Of a stretch of 64,000 nt of DNA, positions 17,277 through 26,704 are shown in pieces. The notes below the pieces were generated by a model, which worked only from the letters and a program-made list of their open reading frames with translations, was not told where the DNA came from and made no database searches. Made by a program: the position numbers and the translations under genes. The DNA is taken from positions 33,752-97,751 of the forward strand of contig CAKVCZ010000010.1 of NCBI GenBank assembly GCA_934726055.1. Direction: 5' to 3'. Each line of letters starts with the position of its first letter. The first letter of the stretch is position 1. This DNA comes from an uncultured Candidatus Melainabacteria bacterium. GTDB lineage: Bacteria > Cyanobacteriota > Vampirovibrionia > Gastranaerophilales > Gastranaerophilaceae.

Positions 17277-17843
17277 TTAGTTTTGTAACATTTTAGATCT
17301 TAACAAAATATAATATCGTTTTTGCCCATAATATATTGTCATTGATATAAAATCATTATCAACATCTTCAACTTCTAAATACGTATTTGGAGATTGTTTT
17401 CTTCTTGAAGAATTAAAATGACCAACAAAATTTATAAAAGCTAAATGAACCCTTGCCGATGGAGTTAACTTTTCTTTCGGTAAATTAAGTTTATAAAATC
17501 CTGCCGGTACAACTTCTTCTTTATAACAAGGGATTGTAGCCTTTACAATACCGTTATCCTTAAATAAAACATACCACTTACCTTCGTTTTCTCTGGGAGT
17601 TAATAAATAATAACCGGGCTGAATAACTTGCTTTTTAAAATAAACTTCTTGATTTAGGCGAAATAAAGGATATGGCGACCACGCATAATTCTTTGTATCA
17701 TAATACTGATCAGGATCAATACCATGTATGTAACTAAATGTAGGATTTTCCATATCTGCGTATATCTTTGCATAATCAACATCTGCATTCACAGAAGTGG
17801 AAGTCGTAATGAAAAATAATAATGTCAATAAAATTCGTTTCAT
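17277..17843 (-). CDS. Secreted protein of unknown function
   Basis: 188 residues with a clear signal peptide (MKRILLTLLFFITTSTSVNA, cleavage after about residue 20). The mature part is rich in aromatic residues (DPDQYYDTKNYAWSPYPLFRL) and seems beta-rich, with one Cys. No family is recognised. The start codon has no Shine-Dalgarno sequence. TAAACT lies six bases upstream, with TTGATT 16 bases further, implying a leaderless message. It is monocistronic and located between the fixX operon and plsY. Confidence 0.7.
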   Translation of the reverse strand: MKRILLTLLFFITTSTSVNADVDYAKIYADMENPTFSYIHGIDPDQYYDTKNYAWSPYPLFRLNQEVYFKKQVIQPGYYLLTPRENEGKWYVLFKDNGIVKATIPCYKEEVVPAGFYKLNLPKEKLTPSARVHLAFINFVGHFNSSRRKQSPNTYLEVEDVDNDFISMTIYYGQKRYYILLRSKMLQN

Positions 17844-17849
17844 AATACA

Positions 17850-17877
17850 AGTTTAATGATTTTTTTATCTTAATCAA
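17850..17877 (-). promoter_or_regulatory. Promoter of secreted-protein gene, leaderless
   Basis: On the minus strand TTGATT (17877-17872), 16-base spacer, TAAACT (17855-17850), then six bases to the ATG. The -10 to start segment (TAAACT TGTATT ATG) is nearly the same as at 12512-12526. Confidence 0.5.
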
Positions 17878-17890
17878 TCATTTAATTGAA

Positions 17891-18529
17891 TTATTTACGA
17901 ACTTTATTTTCTTCACCTTTTATTAAACGTTTAACATTTTCTCTGTGCAGATAAATAATGTATATAGCCCCAACTGCACAATATACTATGTATGCTATCG
18001 GTTGATGAAATACACACATCAAAATAGGAGCACAAGTTACTGCAATAATTGAACCCAAAGATACATATTTTGAAAAATATGTTATTGTCCCCCAAATTGC
18101 AGCAATAATCAATCCAACAACCCAATTTAGAGCAAGGATTGTACCAACTCCTGTTGCAACAGACTTTCCACCCTTAAAGCCTAAAAATACAGATTTGCTA
18201 TGTCCTAAAATAACCGCAACCGCTGCTACTACTGCCGGTAAACCTATCTCCGATTTAAAGTTTACAAACAATGCAGCCAAAACTACCGGCAAAATACCTT
18301 TTACTGCATCTAATAACAATACTATGAAAAAGTATGGAGTACCCAAAACTCTTTTTACGTTAGTTGCTCCTGTTGAACCTGAACCTATTTCTCTTATATC
18401 TTTTCCTGTTTTTGCTTTAACAATTATATAACCGGTTGGAATAGAACCAATTATATATGCACCAATAAATATTGTACCTAATATATAAACCCAAGACATT
18501 AACTCTACCGTAAATCCAAATAATTTCAC
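17891..18529 (-). CDS. plsY: Glycerol-3-phosphate acyltransferase PlsY
   Basis: 212-residue membrane enzyme. It transfers acyl groups from acyl-phosphate to glycerol-3-phosphate, the first step of phospholipid synthesis. The three PlsY motifs are present: GSGSTGATNVKR (about 48-59), GHSKSVFLGFKGGKSVATG (about 109-127) and HRENVKRL (about 195-202). Multiple hydrophobic segments are consistent with the family. The start is a GTG with AAGGAG seven bases upstream. The acyl-phosphate donor enzyme PlsX is not nearby. Confidence 0.94.
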   Translation of the reverse strand: MKLFGFTVELMSWVYILGTIFIGAYIIGSIPTGYIIVKAKTGKDIREIGSGSTGATNVKRVLGTPYFFIVLLLDAVKGILPVVLAALFVNFKSEIGLPAVVAAVAVILGHSKSVFLGFKGGKSVATGVGTILALNWVVGLIIAAIWGTITYFSKYVSLGSIIAVTCAPILMCVFHQPIAYIVYCAVGAIYIIYLHRENVKRLIKGEENKVRK

Positions 18530-18571
18530 TTTTTACTCCTTATCTAATTTTTTTAAATTAGCAACATTTTA

Positions 18572-19588
18572 TTATTTCAGTATAATCAAATAATTTATAT
18601 CACCTTCTGCGTTTTTATTTTTTGGTAATTTTTTCCACAATTTCAAATGAATTTCAGCAGGATAGTTAATAACAGAATATTGTAATTCTTTTTGATAAGG
18701 AGAACCATTATTACAACCTCCTTTTACACCACAAGCAAACCCAACATGTATAAAATCTTTGAATTCATATACATCATCAGAAATATTACCATCCTGTTTT
18801 ATAAATACCACATTATCAATTTTATCCGCATAAGCGTATTTGAAACCTAAATCTTTTGCATTCAATCCCTTTAGTAAGAAATTTCTACCTAATTCACCTT
18901 TATACTGAGAAACTTCAAAAACAACTTTTATCATGTTGTCGTCTTTTGAATAATTTATTTTCACAGGCATTAGATAATCAACAGGAGAACACAAATTTTT
19001 AGGTTTTTCATCAAAATTAACTCTATCCAATCCAACCAACATAGTAGGATTATTCAAATATCTGCTTTCTTCAGACAATCCTAAATAAGCACTTGGACCT
19101 TTGCCTTTACAAGTTAATGCTTCTATACCAAGCCATGGCTTTTTGTCATCAATCATTCCAAAAACTTCCATTGATGGTCTGTAATTTCTGTTTTTAAAAA
19201 TAGTGCTTTCTACATATAATTTTCTCTGAGCCAATATCATTATTTTTGACTTACCATTCAAATCGCTCATTGGCACAATAGGAATACTTCCTGTAACCCA
19301 AAATTCATCTTCCGCATCTTTTTGAGAAAAGTCCATATCAAATGAATCATCAGAATCTTCCTCTTCTTTAAATTCATCTTTTGGAGAAGTAAAATCAATA
19401 TCTACATCATCTATTTTCTTATCATCAATATTTTCCTGCCAAGGTTTTTGCATAGACAATCTCAAGACTTTATTTTGACGAAAAGCCCTCTGTAAATCTG
19501 GTCGAACATTCATACAAATAATTGTAAATGCAACAACCAAAATTATTATCAAAAATTTTTTAAATTCATTCTCGGGATTAGGATTCAT
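18572..19588 (-). CDS. Membrane-anchored protein with acidic linker, unknown function
   Basis: 338 residues. A single hydrophobic segment (about 11-27, FLIIILVVAFTIICMNV) anchors the N-terminus. A strongly acidic linker (about 52-93, rich in Asp, Glu and Ser) leads to a globular domain of about 240 residues with cysteine pairs (LTCKGKG, NLCSPVDY, GFACGVKGGCNNG). No family is recognised. The domain probably lies outside the cytoplasmic membrane. The gene sits between plsY and a dehydratase activase, on the same strand, without overlap. Confidence 0.65.
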   Translation of the reverse strand: MNPNPENEFKKFLIIILVVAFTIICMNVRPDLQRAFRQNKVLRLSMQKPWQENIDDKKIDDVDIDFTSPKDEFKEEEDSDDSFDMDFSQKDAEDEFWVTGSIPIVPMSDLNGKSKIMILAQRKLYVESTIFKNRNYRPSMEVFGMIDDKKPWLGIEALTCKGKGPSAYLGLSEESRYLNNPTMLVGLDRVNFDEKPKNLCSPVDYLMPVKINYSKDDNMIKVVFEVSQYKGELGRNFLLKGLNAKDLGFKYAYADKIDNVVFIKQDGNISDDVYEFKDFIHVGFACGVKGGCNNGSPYQKELQYSVINYPAEIHLKLWKKLPKNKNAEGDINYLIILK

Positions 19589-19613
19589 AAAATTCTACAC
19601 CACTGTCAAATTA

Positions 19614-20624
19614 CTATGCGATATCCCAACGTCCGCATGTACCGCCCCAACGAGCAATTACATTACCTTGAATATCTTTGATATTATCATAATGTGGATG
19701 ATTGTGCTCATCAACACCTTCAACAATTGTAATAACTTCACAATTATTAGAACAACCATTACATTCACAAGTAATTGATGCAAATTGCATATCACCAACT
19801 TCCCAACCTCTGAATGTTGTTTCTTTATTTGTATATTGATGATTTTCCATTGCTAACAAAGCTGCACCAATTGCACCCATAGTTTGGTGATGATCCGGAA
19901 CAACAATTGAAGTACCTAAATGTTCTTCAAATGCTTTTACCATACCTTTATTTGTAGCAACTCCACCTTGGAATGATATTGTAGGCAACAAATCTTTTCC
20001 TAAAGCCAAATTTGCTAAATAGTTTCTAACCAATGCTTGACACAAACCGTATAATAGGTCTTCAACCGGATAACCTAATTGTTGCTTGTGAATTAAATCA
20101 CTTTCTGCGAATACACCACAACGGCCTGCAATTCTTGCAGGATTTGAAGATTTTAGTGCAGTATCACCAAATTCTTCAATTGGAACGTTTAAACGTTGAG
20201 CCTGATGATCCAAAAAGCTACCTGTACCCGCTGCACAAACAGTATTCATTGCAAAATCAGTAACAATACCGTCTCTTAAAATAATAATTTTACTATCTTG
20301 TCCACCTATTTCAAGAATTGTTTGAACTCCAGGTATATTAATACTTGCAGCAACTGCATGTGCTGTGATTTCATTTTTTATAATATCTGCACCAACCAAA
20401 GCTCCGGCTAAATTTCTACCTGAACCGGTTGTGCCTACTCCTTTTATATCATATTCTTGCGTAGCTTGTGATTTTAATTGTTTTAAACCTTTTTGAACTG
20501 CCATAACAGGTTTACCTGCTGTTCTTAGCATATAACTGTCAACGTATTTACCATTTTCATCAACAAGAGCTAATTTTGTTGTTACAGAGCCTACGTCAAT
20601 TCCCAAATATGTAGTTAATCCCAT
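19614..20624 (-). CDS. 2-hydroxyacyl-CoA dehydratase activase-like ATPase (HgdC/BadF family)
   Basis: 336-residue ASKHA-fold ATPase. Phosphate motifs are GIDVGSVTTK (about 8-17) and GGQDSKIIIL (about 107-116). The bridging [4Fe-4S] cysteines lie in NTVCAAGTGSF and AGRCGVFAESD. The C-terminus carries an extra cysteine cluster, CECNGCSNNCEV (about 286-297), found in long members of this family. Classical HgdC uses ATP to inject a low-potential electron into a dehydratase; no dehydratase subunits are adjacent here. AAAGGAT supports the ATG. The true partner may be an uncharacterised activase-associated protein elsewhere. Confidence 0.82.
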   Translation of the reverse strand: MGLTTYLGIDVGSVTTKLALVDENGKYVDSYMLRTAGKPVMAVQKGLKQLKSQATQEYDIKGVGTTGSGRNLAGALVGADIIKNEITAHAVAASINIPGVQTILEIGGQDSKIIILRDGIVTDFAMNTVCAAGTGSFLDHQAQRLNVPIEEFGDTALKSSNPARIAGRCGVFAESDLIHKQQLGYPVEDLLYGLCQALVRNYLANLALGKDLLPTISFQGGVATNKGMVKAFEEHLGTSIVVPDHHQTMGAIGAALLAMENHQYTNKETTFRGWEVGDMQFASITCECNGCSNNCEVITIVEGVDEHNHPHYDNIKDIQGNVIARWGGTCGRWDIA

Positions 20625-20721
20625 TGGTTTATCCTTTCCATTCTTCTTAGTAAAATATTAACACAAACAATTGGAATAATCAGTATTTATGAAATATTTT
20701 TACGTTACATTAATCAACAAA

Positions 20722-20758
20722 AAAAAGCCTTAATTATACTTTTAAATTAAGGCTTTTT
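20722..20758 (-). terminator. Intrinsic terminator of leuS
   Basis: 14-bp stem (20722-20735 with 20745-20758) containing AAGCCTTAATT. The A-run at the left arm gives the U-tail on the minus strand, 13 bases after the leuS stop. Confidence 0.88.
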
Positions 20759-20771
20759 ATCTTATTTTTTA

Positions 20772-23249
20772 TTATTTAACAACAATATTAACAAGCTTTT
20801 TTGGAACTACAATGACTTTAACTACTTGTTTTCCCTCTGTTGCATCCTTTACTTTTTGACTTTCCAATGCAATCTTTTTCAATTCCTCTTGATCCAAAGA
20901 TTCATCTACTTCAATTTTATCGCGAACTTTTCCGTTTATTTGAACAACAAGAGTAATTGAACTTGCTTTTGCTAAATTTTCATCATATTCACACCATTTT
21001 TCATCGTGAATTGATGTTTTTGCACCCAATGAAGTCCATACTTCTTCTGTCATATGAACTGCCACCGGAGCCATCAATTTCATTAAAGTCAAAATCGCAA
21101 AACTGAATACATTTTCATCTTCTTCATTCCATTGAGCTTTATTTACCCAGTCAGAAATATAATTTGCAAGTTCTCTATATTTTGAAATTACGGTATTGAA
21201 TTGGAAATCATTCGAGATATCATTTGTAATACCTTTAATAGAAATATGAACCATACGAACCAAATCGTCGTTTACTTTTGTTCTGTTTTCAGGAACTTTG
21301 TAGTCAAAATGAATATGTTCTTGATTTGCTGAAACCAATCTCCAAACTCTGTTTAAGAATTTGTAACATCCTTCAACACCTGCATCAGACCAATCAAAAT
21401 CTCTTGCCGGTGGTGAATCTGAAAGGATAAATGTCCTTGCTGTATCTGCACCATAGTTTTTAAATATTTCATCCGGATCAACAGTATTACCTTTTGATTT
21501 AGACATTTTAGAACCGTCTTTTAGAACCATACCTTGAGTTAATAGGTTTTTAAACGGTTCGTCAAAACCTACCAAGCCTAAATCATATAATGCTTTTGTG
21601 AAAAATCTTGAATAAAGCAAGTGCAAAATAGCGTGTTCGATACCACCAACATATTGGTCAACCGGCAACCATTTATCAGCAAGAGCTTTGTCAAAACACT
21701 TTTCAGAGTTTTTTGCATCAGCATAACGCATATAATACCAACTTGAACACATAAATGTATCCATTGTATCTGTTTCTCTGACTGCATGTCCTCCACAAAC
21801 AGGACATACTGTATCTTTAAATGTTTTTGATGTTGTTATTGGAGATTTTCCTACAACTGAAAAATCTACATCTTTTGGTAACAATACCGGCAAATCTTTT
21901 TCCGGCACAGGTTGAATACCACATTTATCGCAATACACAACAGGTATTGGAGCACCCCAATATCTTTGACGAGAAACAAGCCAATCTCTCAATCTAAATT
22001 GAGTTTTGAACTCACCAAAACCTTTATCAACTGCAAATTGAGTAATTGCTTTTTTGGCATCTGTATTTTTCATTCCATTAAATTCACCGGAATTTACCAT
22101 AACGCCTTCTTCTGTGTATGCATTTGTCATTGCGTCAACATTCAATTCTTTATCTTTTGGTGAAATAACAACTTTCATTGGTAAATTATATTTTTTTGCA
22201 AACGCAAAATCTCTTTCATCATGTGTCGGAACTGCCATTACAGCACCAGTTCCGTATTCTACTAAGGCATAATCCGCTGTCCATAGAGGGAATTTTTCAC
22301 CTGTAAACGGATTTATTGCATGTGTACCTAATGGAACACCCGTTTTAACTCTGTCAGTAGAAAGTCTTTCTATTTCTGTTAATTTGCGTGCATTAGCTCT
22401 GTATGCTTCAACAGCGGCTTTATTTTCATCTGTTGTTAAAGCTTCAATATCCTTATATTCAGGAGCTACAACAAGATATGTGATTCCGAATGCAGTATCA
22501 GGACGGGTTGTATAAACAGGAATTTCCATGTCTTTTTCAGCCACTTTGAACTTCAAAATAGCACCTTGAGATTTACCAATCCAGTTAGCCTGCATTGTTT
22601 TTACATTATCGCCCCAACCGTCTAACTTATCTAAATCTTTTAGTAATCTGTCTGCGTAATCAGTAATTTTTAAAAACCATTGTGATAGATATTTCTTTTC
22701 AACAACACTATCACATCTCCAGCATTTTCCGTCAATTACCTGCTCATTTGCAAGAACGGTTCCGCATTCATTACACCAATTTACGGCTGCTTCTTTTTTA
22801 TATGCCAAACCTTTTTTATATAATTGTAAAAATAGCCACTGAGTCCATTTGTAATATTCAGGTTTGCAAGTTGCAACTTCTCTACTCCAGTCATAAGATA
22901 AACCCAACATTTTTAATTGCTTTGTCATATAAGCAATATTTTCATCTGTCCAGGTTTCAGGATTTGCACCATGTTTCATAGCAGCATTTTCGGCAGGAAG
23001 TCCAAAACTATCCCATCCCATCGGATGCAAAACATTATATCCTTGCATCTTTTTAAAACGTGCTATTACATCGGTAATTGTATAGTTTCTTACATGCCCC
23101 ATATGAAGTTTGCCGCTTGGATACGGAAACATTGACAGTGCATAATATTTTGGCTTTTCACTATCGTCAGAAGTGTGGAATGTATTATTCTCTTCCCAAT
23201 ATTTTTGCCATTTTTGTTCTATTTCCTGTGGAAAGTACTCTTTTTGCAT
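20772..23249 (-). CDS. leuS: Leucyl-tRNA synthetase
   Basis: 825-residue class I synthetase of bacterial type. The HIGH region is PYPSGKLHMGHVRNY (about 42-56). A Zn-type knuckle (CNECGTVLANEQVIDGKCWRC) follows near 160. The CP1 editing domain (TTRPDTAFGITYLVV) spans about 225-410. A second cysteine knuckle precedes the WYYMRY stretch, and KMSKS appears as GSKMSKSKGNTVDP (about 577-590). The C-terminal anticodon-binding and extension domains are complete. The start has GAGGA upstream. Confidence 0.97.
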   Translation of the reverse strand: MQKEYFPQEIEQKWQKYWEENNTFHTSDDSEKPKYYALSMFPYPSGKLHMGHVRNYTITDVIARFKKMQGYNVLHPMGWDSFGLPAENAAMKHGANPETWTDENIAYMTKQLKMLGLSYDWSREVATCKPEYYKWTQWLFLQLYKKGLAYKKEAAVNWCNECGTVLANEQVIDGKCWRCDSVVEKKYLSQWFLKITDYADRLLKDLDKLDGWGDNVKTMQANWIGKSQGAILKFKVAEKDMEIPVYTTRPDTAFGITYLVVAPEYKDIEALTTDENKAAVEAYRANARKLTEIERLSTDRVKTGVPLGTHAINPFTGEKFPLWTADYALVEYGTGAVMAVPTHDERDFAFAKKYNLPMKVVISPKDKELNVDAMTNAYTEEGVMVNSGEFNGMKNTDAKKAITQFAVDKGFGEFKTQFRLRDWLVSRQRYWGAPIPVVYCDKCGIQPVPEKDLPVLLPKDVDFSVVGKSPITTSKTFKDTVCPVCGGHAVRETDTMDTFMCSSWYYMRYADAKNSEKCFDKALADKWLPVDQYVGGIEHAILHLLYSRFFTKALYDLGLVGFDEPFKNLLTQGMVLKDGSKMSKSKGNTVDPDEIFKNYGADTARTFILSDSPPARDFDWSDAGVEGCYKFLNRVWRLVSANQEHIHFDYKVPENRTKVNDDLVRMVHISIKGITNDISNDFQFNTVISKYRELANYISDWVNKAQWNEEDENVFSFAILTLMKLMAPVAVHMTEEVWTSLGAKTSIHDEKWCEYDENLAKASSITLVVQINGKVRDKIEVDESLDQEELKKIALESQKVKDATEGKQVVKVIVVPKKLVNIVVK

Positions 23250-23329
23250 ATTTTTTCCTCATTTACTATTGTATATTTTTATTCTACCATGATAAAATAA
23301 TTTGGAGAAGTTATTTAAGAGGTTTAATT

Positions 23330-23668
23330 ATGCAAATTGGAGTCAAAATAGAAGATAGCACAAGATTTGAATATCGTTCACAAAATTTGTTAAATAAAAT
23401 ATTTACAAAAGCAGAACAAGAATATTGTCTGGCTCAACAAAAGCCATCTCATCATTTTGCAGGAAAGTTTTGTGCTAAAGAAGCAACAAGAAAAGCTCTC
23501 TTACAATATGGCGTTACCAAAGTTTATTTGAATGATATTGAAATATACCATGACCAATATGGTAATCCTAAAATTCGATTATTAAAGAAAATTTCTAAAA
23601 ATTTGAGATTTAAAGTAAGTATCTCTCACGATAAAACTAAGGCAATTGCATTTGTGATTGCAAAATAA
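23330..23668 (+). CDS. acpS: Holo-[acyl-carrier-protein] synthase
   Basis: 112 residues, normal for AcpS. The enzyme attaches 4'-phosphopantetheine from CoA to acyl carrier protein. The magnesium-binding Asp/Glu motifs are recognisable: GVKIEDSTRFE (about 4-14, where the usual GxDIVEI reads GVKIEDS) and FAGKFCAKEATRKAL (about 43-57). The C-terminal VSISHDKTKAIAFVI is typical. AAGAGG precedes the chosen ATG. The longer frame starting upstream overlaps leuS and is not credible. Change of the first catalytic Asp (GxD to GVK) is unusual and worth noting. Confidence 0.8.
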   Translation: MQIGVKIEDSTRFEYRSQNLLNKIFTKAEQEYCLAQQKPSHHFAGKFCAKEATRKALLQYGVTKVYLNDIEIYHDQYGNPKIRLLKKISKNLRFKVSISHDKTKAIAFVIAK

Positions 23669-23685
23669 TTTAAAATTTTATAATA

Positions 23686-23719
23686 AAAAACGCTCAAGTA
23701 TATACACTTGAGCGTTTTT
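23686..23719. terminator. Bidirectional intrinsic terminator
   Basis: 14-bp stem (23686-23699 with 23706-23719) with CGCTCAAGT core and symmetrical A/T arms, lying between the convergent acpS and phosphorylase genes. Confidence 0.9.
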
Positions 23720-23736
23720 GTTTGTTATCCTTTTAT

Positions 23737-25425
23737 TTACTTAATGTTTGCAAAAGTCCAAGCATCAAACGTAGGTCTTGTAAGATTAATATCAGATTTA
23801 TCTTTGCCAGCACCTTCTGTATCGTGAGCAATTGAACGATATAATCTATTATAATATTCAATTACCATACGATCTGAATTGAAGTAAGCTTCAGATGTTC
23901 TGATTGCTTGACGCATCAATCTTGCCCATTCTTCTTTGTTATGGTAGTAAGTAGGAATAATTTCCTTTTCTATTGTATCCATAATATATTCATGGTCTTT
24001 CCAATGACGTTCTTCCCAAGGAATTTCATCATCCAAACCTTCGTATTCTACTGTATAACCATTTATTCCGTTAAATGTACCTTCTACCGTCCAACCGTCG
24101 TAGATTGATAAGTGCAACGCACCATTTGCATTAGCACTCATACCTGAAGTACCTGAAGCCTCAAACGGTCTTAGAGGAGTATTTAACCAAATATCTGAAC
24201 CACGTTTTAACATTGCACTTAACTGCAATTCATATCCAGGTAATACCACAACATTTTTCATTGTATGAGATTTGTTCAACAATTTATTGAACATTTCACG
24301 ACCCATAACATCATCAGGGTGGAATTTACCAGCAAAAATTAATTGAAGTTTATCTGCTTCCAATAATTTCATAATGCGGTCTTTATTCATTAAGATTAAC
24401 CAAGCACGTTTGTAATCAGCAAATCTTCTTGCCCAAGTAATTGTTAATACATCAGGATTGAATCTCTTACCTGCTTTGTTTGCAATGTATTTAAACAATT
24501 CTTTTTTCATTTCATGTTTTGCAGCAAGCAATTCTTCAAATGACTTATCGCCATTCATTCTCTTATCTTGCCAGTAATGTAAGTTTACTGCATTTGTAAT
24601 TGCACGAATAGGGCATCTACCTTCAACCCAATCCCACATTTTGTTAGAAACAAGACCGTGTAATTGAGATACAGCATTTGCAATTCTACTCATTCTCAAT
24701 GCTGCAACAGTTAGTGAGAAGTTTTCTCCACCTAATTCAACAGCTTTTTCTCTTGAACAACCAGCAAAGAATCCACCTTCCATTAACGTATCAACCCAGT
24801 GAACTTCGTTTCCGGCTGCAACAGGTGTATGTGTTGTAAATACTGTTCTCTTTTTAACTTCTTCAATATTGCCTTTGTATTGTCTTAACAATTCAAAAGC
24901 AGCAGGCAATGCATGACCTTCATTCATGTGAATAACGTCAAATTTGTATCTCATTGCTTGTAAAATTTTAATACCGCCGACACCTAAAACTGTTTCTTGA
25001 GCAATTCTGATTTTTTCATTTCCGTCGTATAATCTGTGAGAAATGCTTTTTGCCCAATCACTATTTCCGTCTATATCTGTTGTTAACAGATATACAGGAC
25101 AAGAACCAAACAATTCAGGTTCAACTCTATAAGCTTTTACTTTAACTTTTTCGCCAAAAGTTTCAACTTCAACTTCTACGCCTAAATCAGTTAAATAATC
25201 ATAATATTTTCTAATGTAAGCAACTTCAACTTGTCCGCTGTGATCAATTCGTTGATCATAATAACCGTAAGACCAAAGCATTGTTACACCTACCATAGGC
25301 ATTTGTAAGTAACCTGCCGACAACATGTGTGAACCGGCTAAGAAACCTAAACCACCTGAATAAGTGCTTAAAGATTGATCTAATGCTATTTCCATAGACA
25401 AGTATGCAACTGATGGTAATGACAT
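23737..25425 (-). CDS. Short-form alpha-glucan phosphorylase-like protein (GT35) lacking the PLP lysine
   Basis: 562 residues. It begins SVAYLSMEIALDQSLSTYSGGLGFLAG, the conserved start of short (Thermotoga-type) glucan phosphorylases. NEGHALPAAFELLR and TTHTPVAAGNE also match. The C-terminal half has ARRFADYKRAWLI and RPFEASGTSGMSANANG. In active relatives the last segment reads GTSGMKA, the Lys forming the PLP Schiff base; here residue 430 is Ser. The enzyme may therefore be non-phosphorolytic, use another lysine, or act as a different glycosyltransferase. Glycogen/maltodextrin metabolism is still the most likely field. AAGGG precedes the ATG. Confidence 0.8.
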   Translation of the reverse strand: MSLPSVAYLSMEIALDQSLSTYSGGLGFLAGSHMLSAGYLQMPMVGVTMLWSYGYYDQRIDHSGQVEVAYIRKYYDYLTDLGVEVEVETFGEKVKVKAYRVEPELFGSCPVYLLTTDIDGNSDWAKSISHRLYDGNEKIRIAQETVLGVGGIKILQAMRYKFDVIHMNEGHALPAAFELLRQYKGNIEEVKKRTVFTTHTPVAAGNEVHWVDTLMEGGFFAGCSREKAVELGGENFSLTVAALRMSRIANAVSQLHGLVSNKMWDWVEGRCPIRAITNAVNLHYWQDKRMNGDKSFEELLAAKHEMKKELFKYIANKAGKRFNPDVLTITWARRFADYKRAWLILMNKDRIMKLLEADKLQLIFAGKFHPDDVMGREMFNKLLNKSHTMKNVVVLPGYELQLSAMLKRGSDIWLNTPLRPFEASGTSGMSANANGALHLSIYDGWTVEGTFNGINGYTVEYEGLDDEIPWEERHWKDHEYIMDTIEKEIIPTYYHNKEEWARLMRQAIRTSEAYFNSDRMVIEYYNRLYRSIAHDTEGAGKDKSDINLTRPTFDAWTFANIK

Positions 25426-25595
25426 AATCTTTAATTCCCTTTATTTCTCATTTTGTGTACTCTTTGCAAGTATTGGTAACAATACCCGCATTTAATAGCA
25501 TATCATAAAAATATTCATTTATCTAATTTTGTTTAATTTCAATTATTTTAGAGTTAAAAGCAAGATATAGTCTTTATCTTTAATATTAAGAAATA

Positions 25596-26594
25596 TTAAG
25601 ATTGCTCCAATATTTTTTCTACTATTTCTGTCGCACTAAATTTTAAGCATGACAATTCTTCGCAGGTCGTTTGACGATAATCCCACAAACATGGTTTTAT
25701 CGGGCAATTATCGTTCGCTTTTAGTGGTGTTACAAAATCTGCCTGCGGAATAAGTTTTTTATCGTCAGTTGACCCAAATATAGCGTATGTGCGAGTTTTT
25801 GTTGCAACACCTAAATGCAACGGTGCAGAATCTGAGCAAACAAATTTTTCATACTTTGCGATAAGTTTTGCCAAATCCATAAGATTCTTTGTTTTTCCGT
25901 AATAATTTTCAAAATTAGAGTTGTTTAATGGCTCTATTACTGATAATATTTTTTCCACAACTTCTTTATCGTCGGGCCCGCCCGTTAAAGTAACTCGTTT
26001 ACCTTTTTCCAATAATAATTTAATAACTTCTGCCCAAATTTCAGGAGTAATTGTCTTTATCATGTTTTTTTCAACACTCATCTTACTTACACCCGGATGT
26101 ATTAAAACGGAATTAGGAATTTTTTCTTCATAATCTATTTTTATTTCCGGAACATCTGTTCTAATATCTGTAATATCACGTATTAAATCGTGATACATCA
26201 AAGATGCATATTGATTCTTATTCAAAGTAACAGCTTTTGTCAAAAGTTTTTCACTCAATTTTCCTGTATTATATCCGTAACGTTTTTTTATTCCTGTCAT
26301 AAACAACAACAACGCTATTAATTTATTCCCGCCGGAAGATATAACAGCATCAAATTTCCCAAAACGTGCTTTATATATAAGTTTTAACAATTCAAAGTAT
26401 TTATTCTTACCTTTTGGATTTATTAAAATTAAATCATCAACAGTATCAGTTAAATCTTTTATGCCTCTGCTTCTTGGTTCTAAACAAAGTGTAATTTTTG
26501 AATCTGGGTATGCCTTTTTTAATGATATTAATGTTGGCAAAAATAATATTTCATCACCAATTCCGCCAAAATTTATAACTAAAATATTTTTCAT
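25596..26594 (-). CDS. GT9 heptosyltransferase-like glycosyltransferase
   Basis: 332 residues of GT-B fold. The N-terminus ILVINFGGIGDEILFLPTL matches the ADP-heptose:LPS heptosyltransferase family. The C-terminal donor region is VCSDSAPLHLGVATKTRTYAIFGSTD (about 257-282), containing the family's DSAP(L/M)H signature. A late cysteine-containing segment CPIKPCLWDY follows, as in some members. It adds a sugar to a lipid-linked core oligosaccharide at the cytoplasmic face. The sugar is uncertain because no heptose synthesis genes are nearby. GGAG precedes the ATG. It is divergent from ugd. Confidence 0.83.
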   Translation of the reverse strand: MKNILVINFGGIGDEILFLPTLISLKKAYPDSKITLCLEPRSRGIKDLTDTVDDLILINPKGKNKYFELLKLIYKARFGKFDAVISSGGNKLIALLLFMTGIKKRYGYNTGKLSEKLLTKAVTLNKNQYASLMYHDLIRDITDIRTDVPEIKIDYEEKIPNSVLIHPGVSKMSVEKNMIKTITPEIWAEVIKLLLEKGKRVTLTGGPDDKEVVEKILSVIEPLNNSNFENYYGKTKNLMDLAKLIAKYEKFVCSDSAPLHLGVATKTRTYAIFGSTDDKKLIPQADFVTPLKANDNCPIKPCLWDYRQTTCEELSCLKFSATEIVEKILEQS

Positions 26595-26704
26595 TATCTG
26601 ACTCCATTTTACAATCTATTATAGAACAAACATTGAATATTTGAGTTTTTTGTATTATCATGGTATTGGGTTATATATGAAATTAATACGAGGGTATAAA
26701 AAAG

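Noticed and set aside
23078..23329. N-terminal extension of the acpS frame upstream into leuS
   Set aside because: The extension overlaps leuS on the opposite strand, is hydrophobic noise, and the internal ATG at 23330 has AAGAGG and matches AcpS length.
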